NCBI RefSeq assembly: GCF_900110575.1
Contig: NZ_FOEF01000002.1
Span: 558,001 to 622,000 of the forward strand
DNA length: 64,000 nt
Direction of reading: 5' to 3'
Source: Amycolatopsis saalfeldensis
GTDB taxonomy: Bacteria > Actinomycetota > Actinomycetes > Mycobacteriales > Pseudonocardiaceae
Shown one piece after another: positions 32,483 to 41,094 of the stretch. The first letter of the stretch is position 1, and each line of letters starts with the position of its first letter. The notes under the pieces are model-generated. The model was not told where the DNA came from. It saw only the letters and a list, made by a program, of their open reading frames with translations, and searched no databases. A program made the translations under genes and the position numbers.

Positions 32483-33647
32483 CGTCGATGGTCACCGGCG
32501 CCGGGGCGGGCAGCGCGAGCCACAGCCCGGCCAGCCCGATCGTGAGCGCCGCGAACAGCAGCAGCCCGGAGCGGCCCTTCGCCCACCCGGCCCGGAACCG
32601 GATCGGGTCCTCGATCAGGTACTTCGACGCCGCGGCCAGCCCGATCGAGACGGCACACACCATCGCGGTCCACGCCCACCCCGCCCGCTGCGGGGCGAGC
32701 AGCACGATCACCGGCCAGTGCCACAGATAGAGGCTGTAGGAGATCAGTCCCAGCCGGCGCAACGGCTGCCAGGCCAGAGTTCTGGCGACCACGGAATCCG
32801 GCGCCTGCGCGCACAACCCGATCAGCAGCGCGGCCGCCGCCGACAGCGCGAAGAGCCCTCCCCGGTACAGCCACAACGAGCCTTCCCCATCCGCGAATGC
32901 CCACGCCGCACCGATTCCGGCCACGAGCACCCCCGCCACAACGCCCGTCCAACGGCCAGTCAGCCGGGCGCGCACCGGCCGAGTGGCCACGGCGGCGCCC
33001 AGCAGCAACGAGAACGCCCGGGTGTCGGTGCCGGTGTAAACCCGGGTCGGGTCCGCCGGGTCGGTCAGCAGGACCATCACCACCAACGACACCGCCGAAG
33101 CGACGGCCGCCAGCACCAGGACCCGGACGTCCAGCCGCCGTCCACATCGGACGGTGATCAGCAGGAGTACCGGCCACACCAGGTAGAACTGCTCCTCGAC
33201 CGCGATGCTCCACAGGTGCTCGAAGACCCGCGGCGAGCCGAACCGGTCCCAGTAGCTCGCCGACTCCGCGAGCAGGTGCCAGTTGGCCAGGTTCGCCTGC
33301 ACCCACGGGCCGTCGGAAAGCGTGGTGCGCACCAGATCCGGCGGCCCCACCACCCAGACCAGCACGGTGACGCCGACGAGCATGGCGGCCAGCGCGGGCA
33401 CCAGCCGGCGGACCCGTCGCCCCCAGAAGGCGACCAGTGAGACGCCGCCGGTCTCGCGTGCCTCACGCAGCAGCAGGTCGGTGATGAGGTACCCGGACAG
33501 CGTGAAGAACAGGTCCACGCCCAGGAATCCGCCGGGCAGGTGCCCGGTGTGGAACAGCAGGACCCCGAGGATGGCCAGGCCCCGCAGCCCGTCCAGCGCG
33601 TGAAGGTGCGTCTTGCCGGTGGCCCGGGCCGGCTGAACTGATGTCAT
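32466..33647 (-). CDS. OafA-like acyltransferase-3 integral membrane protein
   Basis: 393 residues with ten or more membrane helices. Family signatures: LHALDGLRGLAILGVLLFHT, GGFLGVDLFFTLSGYLITDL, HLWSIAVEEQFYLVWPVLLL and SYSLYLWHWPVI. It moves acetyl or other acyl groups across the membrane onto surface glycans or secreted molecules. Many actinomycete homologues carry a fused C-terminal SGNH domain; this one stops after the membrane part, and an SGNH lipoprotein lies 2.7 kb away. Convergent with the GerMN gene, overlapping it by 17 bases. Confidence 0.9.
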   Translation of the reverse strand: MTSVQPARATGKTHLHALDGLRGLAILGVLLFHTGHLPGGFLGVDLFFTLSGYLITDLLLREARETGGVSLVAFWGRRVRRLVPALAAMLVGVTVLVWVVGPPDLVRTTLSDGPWVQANLANWHLLAESASYWDRFGSPRVFEHLWSIAVEEQFYLVWPVLLLITVRCGRRLDVRVLVLAAVASAVSLVVMVLLTDPADPTRVYTGTDTRAFSLLLGAAVATRPVRARLTGRWTGVVAGVLVAGIGAAWAFADGEGSLWLYRGGLFALSAAAALLIGLCAQAPDSVVARTLAWQPLRRLGLISYSLYLWHWPVIVLLAPQRAGWAWTAMVCAVSIGLAAASKYLIEDPIRFRAGWAKGRSGLLLFAALTIGLAGLWLALPAPAPVTIDVSGLG

Positions 33648-33711
33648 GCCCTAGACCTTGCGACGCGGGTGTCGGGGCGCCGTCTCCGCCGCGTCGCAGT
33701 CCTGTCGCGAC

Positions 33712-34407
33712 TCAGCGTGCGAGCTGGTCGAGCCAGTCGCGCAGGAGGGCGGTTTCGGCCGGGCGCAGCGGCGGCCGGTCGGTGGCGGCGAGGGCGGCGT
33801 CGAGCGCGAGCGCCCGCGACGCCAAGCCGGGATCCGCGACCGGAGCCGGGCCGGTGGTGAGGGAGTCGATCACGGTGTCACGCAGTCTCGGGGAAAGCTC
33901 CGGGTCACGGTCTTCGGCGGCGGTGCCGACCAGCGACAGCGTGACGCCGACGATCGCGGCCGAGGACAAGCCGGCGGCCAGCGGGGCCGGCACCCGGAGC
34001 CGGCCCGCGGCGGCGATCCGGTCCAGGGCCTTCATCAGGCGATCGTGGGCCTCGTCGGCGGCGGGCGGCCGGCGGCCCGGGCGGCCGGTGCCGAACATCA
34101 GCAGGTAGAACGCGGGGTGGCGCAGGCCGAAGTCGACGTGGATGTCCCAGCCGCGGCGGAAATCCTCGACCGGGTCGTCGGAGTGCGCGAGGTTCTGCTT
34201 CTTCGCCAGGTAGCTGTCGAACGCGTGGATGGCCAGCGCTGAGAGAAGGCCGTCCTTGTCGCCGAAGAGCTGGTACAGCGAGGCGGCGCGGATGCCGGCC
34301 GCCGCGGCGACCGAACGGGTGGACACGGCCTGGGCGCCGTCCCGTTCCAGGATTTCGGCCGCCACTTCGAGGATCTGCCGCCGGGTCCGCGCCTTGGTGT
34401 CCGCCAC
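33712..34407 (-). CDS. TetR-family repressor of the adjacent aldo/keto reductase
   Basis: 231 residues from a GTG at 34407. Helix-turn-helix in residues 6-55 (TRRQILEVAAEILERDGAQA, ASLYQLFGDKDGLLSA). The C-terminal domain shares the layout of the TetR at 1697-2395 (DDPVEDFRRGWDIHVDFGL..FYLLM). It is divergent from an aldo/keto reductase, and the 87-base gap contains a long near-perfect palindrome with extra half-sites, so repression of itself and the reductase is the simplest model. Confidence 0.92.
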   Translation of the reverse strand: MADTKARTRRQILEVAAEILERDGAQAVSTRSVAAAAGIRAASLYQLFGDKDGLLSALAIHAFDSYLAKKQNLAHSDDPVEDFRRGWDIHVDFGLRHPAFYLLMFGTGRPGRRPPAADEAHDRLMKALDRIAAAGRLRVPAPLAAGLSSAAIVGVTLSLVGTAAEDRDPELSPRLRDTVIDSLTTGPAPVADPGLASRALALDAALAATDRPPLRPAETALLRDWLDQLAR

Positions 34408-34428
34408 GGTTGCGATGCTACGCCATTT

Positions 34429-34459
34429 CGCGTATCACTGAAACACGCAGTGCTACGCG
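34429..34459. promoter_or_regulatory. 31-bp inverted-repeat operator between tetR and aldo/keto reductase
   Basis: Left arm CGCGTATCACTG (34429-34440), spacer aaacacg, right arm CAGTGCTACGCG (34448-34459); 11 of 12 positions are complementary. A further CAGTGATA half-site follows at 34472 and TGCTACGC precedes at about 34417. Size and position fit binding of two TetR dimers or one extended site. Confidence 0.7.
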
Positions 34460-34494
34460 ATTCGTCGTGGCAGTGATACAGCAAGGGAGCGCCC

Positions 34495-35352
34495 ATGAAC
34501 CAGGTCGGGTACGGCGCCATGCAGCTCGCCGGTCCGAAGGTCTGGGGACCGCCGGACGACCCGGATTCGGCGCGGCGGCTGCTGCGCCTGGCGGTCGAAC
34601 TGGGCGTCACGTTCTTCGACACCGCGAACGCGTACGGGCCGCGCGTGGTGAACCGGCTGATCGGCGAGGCGCTGCGGCCGTTCCCGGAGGGCGTGATCGT
34701 CGGCAACAAGGTCGGCGCCGGACGCGGGCCGGACCGGTCGTGGATCATCACCGACCACCCGGACACAGTCCGCCGCCAGGTGCACGAGGCACTGGCCGAC
34801 TTCGGCACCGAGACGAGCGAGCTGACCTACCTGCGGCTCGGCGGCGACGGCCCCGCCCCGCCGAGCGGCGTGCCGCTGGAGGACTCGCTCGGCGCGCTCG
34901 TCGAACTGCGCGAGCAGGGCCTCATCCGCCGCATCGGCCTGTCCGGCGCGTCACCGGAAATGCTGGCGCGCGCCCAGAAACTCACCCCGATCGCGGCCGT
35001 GCAGAACCGGTTCAACCTGCTCGACCGCAGCGGCGCCGGGGTGCTGGCCGGCTGCGAGGCCGACGGCATCATGTTCGTCCCCTACTTCCCGCTGGCCTCG
35101 GGCCGCCTCAGCCGCCACGACGCGCTGACCGCCCCCGCCGAACGCCTCGGCGCGACAGCGTCCCAGATCGCGCTGGCCTGGCTGCTGCGCCGTTCCCCCG
35201 CCATCGTGGCCATCCCCGGCACGGCGAACCCCGGGCACCTGCGCGCCAACGTCGCCGCCGCCTCGATCGCCGAGCACCTGACCGACGCCGAAGTCGCCCG
35301 CCTGACCGGCCTCGTCGACGAGTCGGCGGCCGTCCTCGACCAGCCGACCTGA
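34495..35352 (+). CDS. aldo/keto reductase
   Basis: 285 residues, RBS AAGGGAG. The AKR barrel carries the catalytic Asp-Tyr pair in TFFDTANAYGPRVVN and Lys in VIVGNKVGAG. The family His is replaced (YLRLGGD), a change known in some AKR members. NADP contacts are near the C-terminus (IPGTANPGHLRANVAA). It would reduce an aldehyde or ketone with NADPH. Its promoter contains the TetR operator, so the substrate, or something like it, is probably the inducer. Confidence 0.9.
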   Translation: MNQVGYGAMQLAGPKVWGPPDDPDSARRLLRLAVELGVTFFDTANAYGPRVVNRLIGEALRPFPEGVIVGNKVGAGRGPDRSWIITDHPDTVRRQVHEALADFGTETSELTYLRLGGDGPAPPSGVPLEDSLGALVELREQGLIRRIGLSGASPEMLARAQKLTPIAAVQNRFNLLDRSGAGVLAGCEADGIMFVPYFPLASGRLSRHDALTAPAERLGATASQIALAWLLRRSPAIVAIPGTANPGHLRANVAAASIAEHLTDAEVARLTGLVDESAAVLDQPT

Positions 35353-35362
35353 TCAGCGCGGC

Positions 35363-37660
35363 TCAGTGCGGCCGGGAGAGATCGCCGGGCTTGAAGGCGC
35401 TCACCGTGTCGGTGACGAGCTTGCCGAGGTCCTTCTGGTACTCGGCCGGGTAGACCCAGCGCAGCCCGGCCGTCGAACCGGTTCCGATGGACTCGTGCTC
35501 GTAGTAGACCTTGCCGTCGCCCTGGTAGCCGGAAACCGTGTAGCCGTCGCTGTCGGCGGAGTGGACGGTCACCCGGCCGCCGTTGCCTTCCAGCGAGGTG
35601 ACCAGCTGGTCCATCTTCGCCGCCGGGCTGAGGCCGCCGGAGCCGGTTCCCGAATTGGTTCCCCACACCGTCAGCGTCGCGCCGAAACCGTCATCGATGA
35701 AGCTCATCCCCTCGCCGTTCTCCGGGGTCCACTTCAACGCGGCGTAGCCCGGCGGCACCTGCGTGGTGAACCCGAAACGGGCGTTCGTGTACGTGGCCCC
35801 GGTGCCCGGCTGCCCCGGCGTTGACTGCGAGGTCGGGGCAGCGGCCGTCTTTCCCAGCATCGTCAGGAACTTCGGCAGCAGCAGGTCTTGGAGTTCGGCG
35901 TACGGCAGCGCCACGCTCTCACTCCCGGAAGCGCTGGCACAGCCGAGTTCGTACCAGCGGATTTCGAACTCCGCGCCGGTCTCGGTGAACCCGAACGTCG
36001 AGGCCGGCACGTGGTCACCGCCACCGACCATGTCCGCGGCGTCCATGGTGGCCTTCCGCGTCGGATACCCGTCGACCGTGGGTATGGTGCAGAACTCACC
36101 CACCTGCGGCTCCAGCCGCTGAGTCAGCCGCCGCATGCCGACGGCGGTCAGGATCTCGGACCGGAACATGTCCTTCGGCCCCAGCACCTTCCCCGTGGTG
36201 AGGTCGACGGAGAACGCTTCGGGGAACCGCCAGGTGGTGTGGCCCAGCACCGTCGAGTCGAGATCATGGTCGTACCGCACGGAAAGCACGTCCGGCGTCT
36301 GCAGCAGGATCCGCGCGGACGAGTGCAGCGCGGCCGTTTCGCCCTGCTGCCGGAACATGTCGAGCGTGCTCGGGACGGCGACCCCGTCCCGCACCGACTT
36401 GAGCCGCTTGTCGATCGGCGCCCGCAACGCGTCGTTGACCCGTTGCCGGAGCCCGGCGTCCGTACCGCCGGACACCTGCGGGTACTGCAGCTCGTAGCTG
36501 ATCGGCAGCGCCTGATCCCGCCCGGACAGGGTTTGCATGGCCACCGTCAGCGGCGGCGGGGCGGGCGGGTCGTCCCCGGGCCGGAAGACCACCAGCCCGC
36601 CGGCGACCAGCCCGGCGACGACCACGACCGCGATGGCGATCTTGCCCACCACCGTCGCGGTCACCCCGGCCCCGGTGCTCGTGGCCACACCCGTCCCGGT
36701 GCCCGCCGCCACCCCGGTCCCCGCCGTCACTCCGGTCCCGGCACCGGCCGCCGCGATCGGAGCGGCGGCCGTGCCGGCGGAGGTCAGGAGCGCCAACGGG
36801 GTCAGCGCCGTCAGCGCCGCGGCCGAGGTGGCCAGCCGCTTCCAGCCGCGCTTCTCCCAGTTCTTGCCGTAAGCCTTGCGGGCCACGGTTTCCAGCTCGG
36901 TCACGAAGGCAGCCGCCGTCGCCGGTCGCCACGCCGGGTCCTTCGCCATGCCTCGCGCGATCAGCGGGCGCAGCGCCTCCGGCACCGCTTCCAGCGGCAC
37001 CGACGCTCCCCCGTGCATGGCGCGCAGCTGCTCGCTCGTGTCCGCCTCGAACGGCCGGTGCCCGGTGATGCACTGGTAGAACACGCAAGTGGCCGCGTAC
37101 ACGTCGGTGGCGGGCAGGCCGGGCTGCCCGGCCCACTGCTCCGGCGCCATGTAGGACGGCGAGCCTGCGGTCAGTCCGTTGTGGCCGTCCAAAGTGGCCA
37201 GTCCGAAGTCGACCAGCTTCGACGCGCCCTCCCGCGACACCAGCACGTTCGCCGGCTTGTAGTCCCGGTGGACGACGCCGGCCGCGTGCGCGTCGGCGAG
37301 GCCGAGCAGCGAGCCCTTCAGGATCGTCAGCGCCGCCTCGGGCGCCAGGACGTTCTCCGCCGCCAGGAGCGCGCGCAGCGACACGCCGGGCACCGCCTCC
37401 ATGACCAGCGCGGCGCCCTGCGGCGTCTCGACGAAATCGAAGAGGCGGACCACGTGCGGGCTCCGCACGCCGGACAGCATCCAGGCCTCGTGCCGGAACC
37501 CGGCCACGATCCGCGCGTCGGCGAGGAAGTCCGCGTGCAGGTACTTGATCGCGGCCATCTTCCCCGAGTCCTCGTGCTTGGCCAGCACGACCCGCCCGAA
37601 ACCACCGGTGCCGAGCACGTCCACTTCGGCGTACCCGGGCACACGCCAGGTGTCGTTCAT
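35363..37660 (-). CDS. transmembrane serine/threonine protein kinase with extracellular sensor region
   Basis: 765 residues. Kinase domain 8-262: P loop GTGGFGRVVLA, Lys in AIKYLHADF, catalytic loop GVVHRDYKPANVLV, DFG in KLVDFGLATL and APE in SYMAPEQW. A Gly/Ala/Thr linker follows at 285-335 (AAAGAGTGVTAGTGVAAGTG), then one membrane helix near 340-362. The extracellular part has two sections, 375-590 (DUF3298-like) and 620-765. There are no PASTA repeats. It should signal surface conditions to unknown cytoplasmic targets. It stands alone, convergent with the aldo/keto reductase (10-base gap). Confidence 0.9.
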   Translation of the reverse strand: MNDTWRVPGYAEVDVLGTGGFGRVVLAKHEDSGKMAAIKYLHADFLADARIVAGFRHEAWMLSGVRSPHVVRLFDFVETPQGAALVMEAVPGVSLRALLAAENVLAPEAALTILKGSLLGLADAHAAGVVHRDYKPANVLVSREGASKLVDFGLATLDGHNGLTAGSPSYMAPEQWAGQPGLPATDVYAATCVFYQCITGHRPFEADTSEQLRAMHGGASVPLEAVPEALRPLIARGMAKDPAWRPATAAAFVTELETVARKAYGKNWEKRGWKRLATSAAALTALTPLALLTSAGTAAAPIAAAGAGTGVTAGTGVAAGTGTGVATSTGAGVTATVVGKIAIAVVVVAGLVAGGLVVFRPGDDPPAPPPLTVAMQTLSGRDQALPISYELQYPQVSGGTDAGLRQRVNDALRAPIDKRLKSVRDGVAVPSTLDMFRQQGETAALHSSARILLQTPDVLSVRYDHDLDSTVLGHTTWRFPEAFSVDLTTGKVLGPKDMFRSEILTAVGMRRLTQRLEPQVGEFCTIPTVDGYPTRKATMDAADMVGGGDHVPASTFGFTETGAEFEIRWYELGCASASGSESVALPYAELQDLLLPKFLTMLGKTAAAPTSQSTPGQPGTGATYTNARFGFTTQVPPGYAALKWTPENGEGMSFIDDGFGATLTVWGTNSGTGSGGLSPAAKMDQLVTSLEGNGGRVTVHSADSDGYTVSGYQGDGKVYYEHESIGTGSTAGLRWVYPAEYQKDLGKLVTDTVSAFKPGDLSRPH

Positions 37661-37803
37661 CCCCGCCGCTTCCCCTCGCTGCGCCCTCGCACAGAGGGCC
37701 TTCGACCACCGGCTCCACGATCCGGATGTGGCATCTTACCCAGAATTGTCACAGCTGCGCCGGACAATTCAGGCGAAAGTGCCACTCTTGGCCGGTGGCG
37801 ACG

Positions 37804-39174
37804 CTAGCCCGCGGGCAGCAAGGACTTCGGCCGTCCCGGCTGGGTGAGACGGCCGGTGAGCAGGGCGCCGGCCAGGCTGAGCGCGGCGGCCGCGGCGAAC
37901 GCGCCCGAGTAGCCGTGCGAGGTCACCACGATCGCGGCCAGGCCGACGCCGAGGACCGCGCCGACGGCCTTCGCGCTGTAGAGCACGCCGAAGTTCTGCA
38001 TCATCGACTCCTCGCCGAAGTACTCGCGCACGAGCCCGACGAGCAAGGTGTAGCAGCAGCCGTTGCCGAGGCCCGCCAGTGCGACGCCGAGGATCAGCCC
38101 GGCCGCGTGGTGGTGCTCGCCGGCGTAGGACAGCACCAGCTGCCCGATCCCGCCGGCCACCAGGGCGAGCCGCAGGACGCGGCGCCGGCCGAGCCGGTCG
38201 GAGAGCCAGCCCAGCAGCACCCGGCCGGTGCCGGTGACCCCGGCCAGCACCGCGAGCGCGACCGCGGCGAGGCCGGGGCCACCGCCCTGCTCGGCGACGG
38301 ACGTGGCGAGGTAGGCGAGGTCGAACAGCAGCACAGCGGCCGCCAGCACCACCGTCAGGTACAGCGAAAGCGTTGTGCCACAACGAAACAGCTCGGCCGG
38401 CCGGTAGTGCCGCACCGCCGGGCGGTTGGCCGAGACGCTGCGGTTGCGCACCTTGTCGAGCGCCCACGCCCGCGGGTCCGGCTCGGCGGGCCACCAATGA
38501 CGCGGCGGGAAGCGCAGCAGCGCGCCGGCCGCGGCGATGACCACGAGCACCACCGCCGCCGTCACGTCGAGCAGCATCGCGCGGTTGCCGATCGACAGCC
38601 CGAAGCCCGCGATGAGCACAAACGGCACGCTGCCGTAGGCGAAAGCGCCGCTCACCGCGCCGACGCGGGCGGCCGTGCGGTCCGGGAACCAGCGCATCAC
38701 CGCGCCGACGCAGGTGGCGTACACGAGCCCGGTGCCGATGCCGCCGAGCACCGAGTAGCCGAGGAACACCGCGGTCAGGCTGGACGCGTGCCCGAGCGTG
38801 ACCAGACCGGTCGCGCACAGCACCCCGCCCACGGTGACCGCCACGGCAGCCGGGAGCTTGCCGTGCTCGCGCAGCCACGCGGCGGGGAACGCGACGCTCG
38901 CCTGGCACACCGCCCAGAGCGCCAGCGACAGGACGACCTCGGTGAACGTCCAGCCGTGCGCGCCCGTCAGCACCGGCGCGATCACCCCGAACCCGTACTG
39001 CTGCACGCCGGCCGCGAACATCGCCGCCCCGCCGAGCCAGATCATCCACGCCCGCGACCGGCCGATCAGCTGCCGGTCGGTCTCCCCCACCCGGTACCGC
39101 CGCCCGTAGACGTCGCGGACCTCTTTCACCTCGGGCGTCTCTCGCACCGGCAGGACGGTCTGGGGCTCGGACAT
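37804..39174 (-). CDS. second MFS oxalate/formate antiporter-like transporter
   Basis: 456 residues from ATG 39174 (a GTG four codons upstream is possible). Twelve helices. OFA-family marks are shared with the transporter at 14904: GYSVLGGIGTGLVYATCVGA, WFPDRTAARVGAVSGAFAYG, RHWWPAEPDPRAW, and NFGVLYSAKAVGA with the oxalate-site lysine. It lies downstream of the dioxygenase-FAH-hydroxylase genes on the same strand but has its own promoter with a GTATGCAGTATGG site. The substrate may be an aromatic-pathway acid or oxalate. Confidence 0.82.
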   Translation of the reverse strand: MSEPQTVLPVRETPEVKEVRDVYGRRYRVGETDRQLIGRSRAWMIWLGGAAMFAAGVQQYGFGVIAPVLTGAHGWTFTEVVLSLALWAVCQASVAFPAAWLREHGKLPAAVAVTVGGVLCATGLVTLGHASSLTAVFLGYSVLGGIGTGLVYATCVGAVMRWFPDRTAARVGAVSGAFAYGSVPFVLIAGFGLSIGNRAMLLDVTAAVVLVVIAAAGALLRFPPRHWWPAEPDPRAWALDKVRNRSVSANRPAVRHYRPAELFRCGTTLSLYLTVVLAAAVLLFDLAYLATSVAEQGGGPGLAAVALAVLAGVTGTGRVLLGWLSDRLGRRRVLRLALVAGGIGQLVLSYAGEHHHAAGLILGVALAGLGNGCCYTLLVGLVREYFGEESMMQNFGVLYSAKAVGAVLGVGLAAIVVTSHGYSGAFAAAAALSLAGALLTGRLTQPGRPKSLLPAG

Positions 39175-39199
39175 CGCGCCACCCACTTGACTGTATGTT

Positions 39200-39212
39200 G
39201 TATGCAGTATGG
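39200..39212. promoter_or_regulatory. third copy of the GYATRCNGTATSS operator motif
   Basis: GTATGC-A-GTATGG lies 26 bases upstream of the antiporter start, overlapping its promoter; an extra TGTATG sits next to it at 39192. It links this remote transporter to the panE and ThDP lyase promoters. Confidence 0.55.
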
Positions 39213-39283
39213 AGTACGCCGTTTATAGCATCCGTGGTGAGTGGTGTCCACGGGTCTGCCCCGTCCGGCTCAAGCCCCCGGCC

Positions 39284-40207
39284 TCACCCGGCGGAGTGCG
39301 CTCCGGTCATCAGCGCCGCGAGGTCGTCGGGTTCGAGGAACGACGGGGGCGGCGGCGGTCCCCAGGCGTAAAGCCCTTGCAGGCCCTGGAGCACCTCGGG
39401 ACTCCACAGTTCGTCCTCGGGCACGGTGTCCATGTCGGAGTAGTACTCGGAGAAGTTGCCGGCCGGGTCCTTGAGGTACCAGAAGAAGTTCGCGCCCGCG
39501 TAGTGCCGGCCCAGTCCCCAGATGTGGCGTTCCGGGTTGCCTTCGAGCATCGCGTGCGCGCCCCGGCCGACCTCGTCGACGTCGTCGACCTGCCAGCTGG
39601 TGTGGTGCAGGAAATTCACCGGCGCCGCCATCACCAGCACGTTGTGGTGCTCGACCGAGCAGCGCAGGAACGCGGCCTTGTCCCCCATGTAGTCGCTGAC
39701 CTTGAAGCCGACGCCCTCGGTGAAGAACCGCATCGTCGTCTCCAGGTCGGTGCTGCCGAGCACGGCGTGGCCGAGCTTGTGCGGCCGCACCGGGCCGCTG
39801 CGGGCGATGAACGGCGCCCGCCCCCACCGGTCGATCCGGCCGGGGCCGTTGTAGCGCGTCGCCGGCACCGGGGGCTCGACCACGATCCGGGGTCGCACCG
39901 CGACGCGGATCCCGGTCCCGGTGACCGGCTCGACGGCGCGCACGACCGTGGTCGTCGCCTCCACGGCGATGTCCAGGGCACGCAGCCGCCGGGCGATCGC
40001 CGCGATGTCGTCGGGGTCGTCGGCCGCGACCGTCAGTTCCACCAGGCGGCGGGTCGGCGCCTGGACGATCCGGAGCTGGTCGCCCCCGTCGAGGGTCGCG
40101 AAGGAGCCGTCGCCGCGGTGCTGCAGCCCGAAGTCGGTGTAATAGGCGATGGTCTCCGCGACATTGGGCACGCCGATGACGACGTTTCCCAGTCCGTGCA
40201 GTGGCAT
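39284..40207 (-). CDS. type I extradiol (catechol 2,3-) dioxygenase-like VOC protein
   Basis: 307 residues from ATG 40207 after AAGGAGAC. Two VOC modules, residues 1-130 and 145-300. The Fe(II) ligands are visible in the second: His in HKLGHAVLGSTDL, His in FLHHTSWQV and Glu in NFSEYYSDMD. It would open a catechol ring next to the hydroxyls. It is the third gene after an MhpA-type hydroxylase and a FAH-family hydrolase, which fits hydroxylation, meta-cleavage and hydrolysis in sequence. Confidence 0.88.
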   Translation of the reverse strand: MPLHGLGNVVIGVPNVAETIAYYTDFGLQHRGDGSFATLDGGDQLRIVQAPTRRLVELTVAADDPDDIAAIARRLRALDIAVEATTTVVRAVEPVTGTGIRVAVRPRIVVEPPVPATRYNGPGRIDRWGRAPFIARSGPVRPHKLGHAVLGSTDLETTMRFFTEGVGFKVSDYMGDKAAFLRCSVEHHNVLVMAAPVNFLHHTSWQVDDVDEVGRGAHAMLEGNPERHIWGLGRHYAGANFFWYLKDPAGNFSEYYSDMDTVPEDELWSPEVLQGLQGLYAWGPPPPPSFLEPDDLAALMTGAHSAG

Positions 40208-40218
40208 GAGGAGTCTCC

Positions 40219-41094
40219 TTACCTGGCGGCCGGGGCGGGAACGAAGGTCTGGTGCAGTTCGCCGATGCCGGCGATCCAGCTGTCGAGCCGCTCGCCGGCG
40301 CGCAGGAACCGTTGCGGCTCCCGGCCCATCCCGACGCCGGCCGGGGTGCCGGTGAAGATCACGTCGCCCGGGTGGAGCGTGACGTTCCCCGACAGGGCCG
40401 CGATCACCCGGGGAATGCCGAAGATGAGGTCCCTGGTTTGTCCTTTCTGGACTTCCACGCCGTCGATCGCGCACCCCAGCTCGAGGTCGCCGGGGTCGGC
40501 GAACTCGTCCGGGGTCACCAGCCACGGCCCCTGCGGGGAGAATCCCGGGTACGACTTGCCCAGGCCGAACTGCGGCGCGGGGCCCCGCAGCTGCGTGAGC
40601 CGCTCGGACAGGTCCTGGCCCGCGGTGAGCCCGGCGACGTACGACCAGGCGTCGGCTTCGGCTACATCGCGTGCTTCCCGGCCCACGACGACGACGAGCT
40701 CGATCTCCCAGTCGACGTTGCCCCCTGGCGGCAGCACGACCTCGGTGTCGGGCCCGGAGAAGCTCGACACGTACTTGGTGAACACCGGGGGCAGGTCGGT
40801 GGGCGCGGTGAAACCGGACTCGGCGGCGTGTGCGCGGTAGTTCAGGCCGAGCGCGAAAACCTGGCGTGGCGCGGGCGAGGGCGCGCCGAGCCGGGCGCGG
40901 TCGACCGGCACGAGCTGCTCGGCCGGCACGTCCGCTTCGGCCGCCCAGGCGGTGACCTCCGCCCAATCCCGGAAGACCTCCGGCAGCCCCGGGCCCCATC
41001 GGCCGTCCGACGCGCTGGCGAGGTCGAGAGCCTTCTCGGCGCCGTCCTGCCCGATGACGAGGGCGGCCCGGTTGTCGATGTTGGCTAGACGCAT
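40219..41094 (-). CDS. fumarylacetoacetate hydrolase-family protein
   Basis: 291 residues. The FAH fold covers residues 75-285, with metal ligands in VDWEIELVVVVG (Glu-x-Glu) and VAGLTAGQDLSERL (Asp), and FTGTPAGVGMG near the end. Family members hydrolyse C-C bonds of acylpyruvates, or hydrate or decarboxylate meta-cleavage products. It overlaps the hydroxylase stop by 10 bases and is followed 11 bases later by the dioxygenase, so it probably processes the ring-fission product. Confidence 0.9.
   Translation of the reverse strand: MRLANIDNRAALVIGQDGAEKALDLASASDGRWGPGLPEVFRDWAEVTAWAAEADVPAEQLVPVDRARLGAPSPAPRQVFALGLNYRAHAAESGFTAPTDLPPVFTKYVSSFSGPDTEVVLPPGGNVDWEIELVVVVGREARDVAEADAWSYVAGLTAGQDLSERLTQLRGPAPQFGLGKSYPGFSPQGPWLVTPDEFADPGDLELGCAIDGVEVQKGQTRDLIFGIPRVIAALSGNVTLHPGDVIFTGTPAGVGMGREPQRFLRAGERLDSWIAGIGELHQTFVPAPAAR

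Noticed and set aside
35888..37807. Plus-strand open frame of 639 codons
   Set aside because: It is antisense to the Ser/Thr kinase, whose catalytic motifs are complete.
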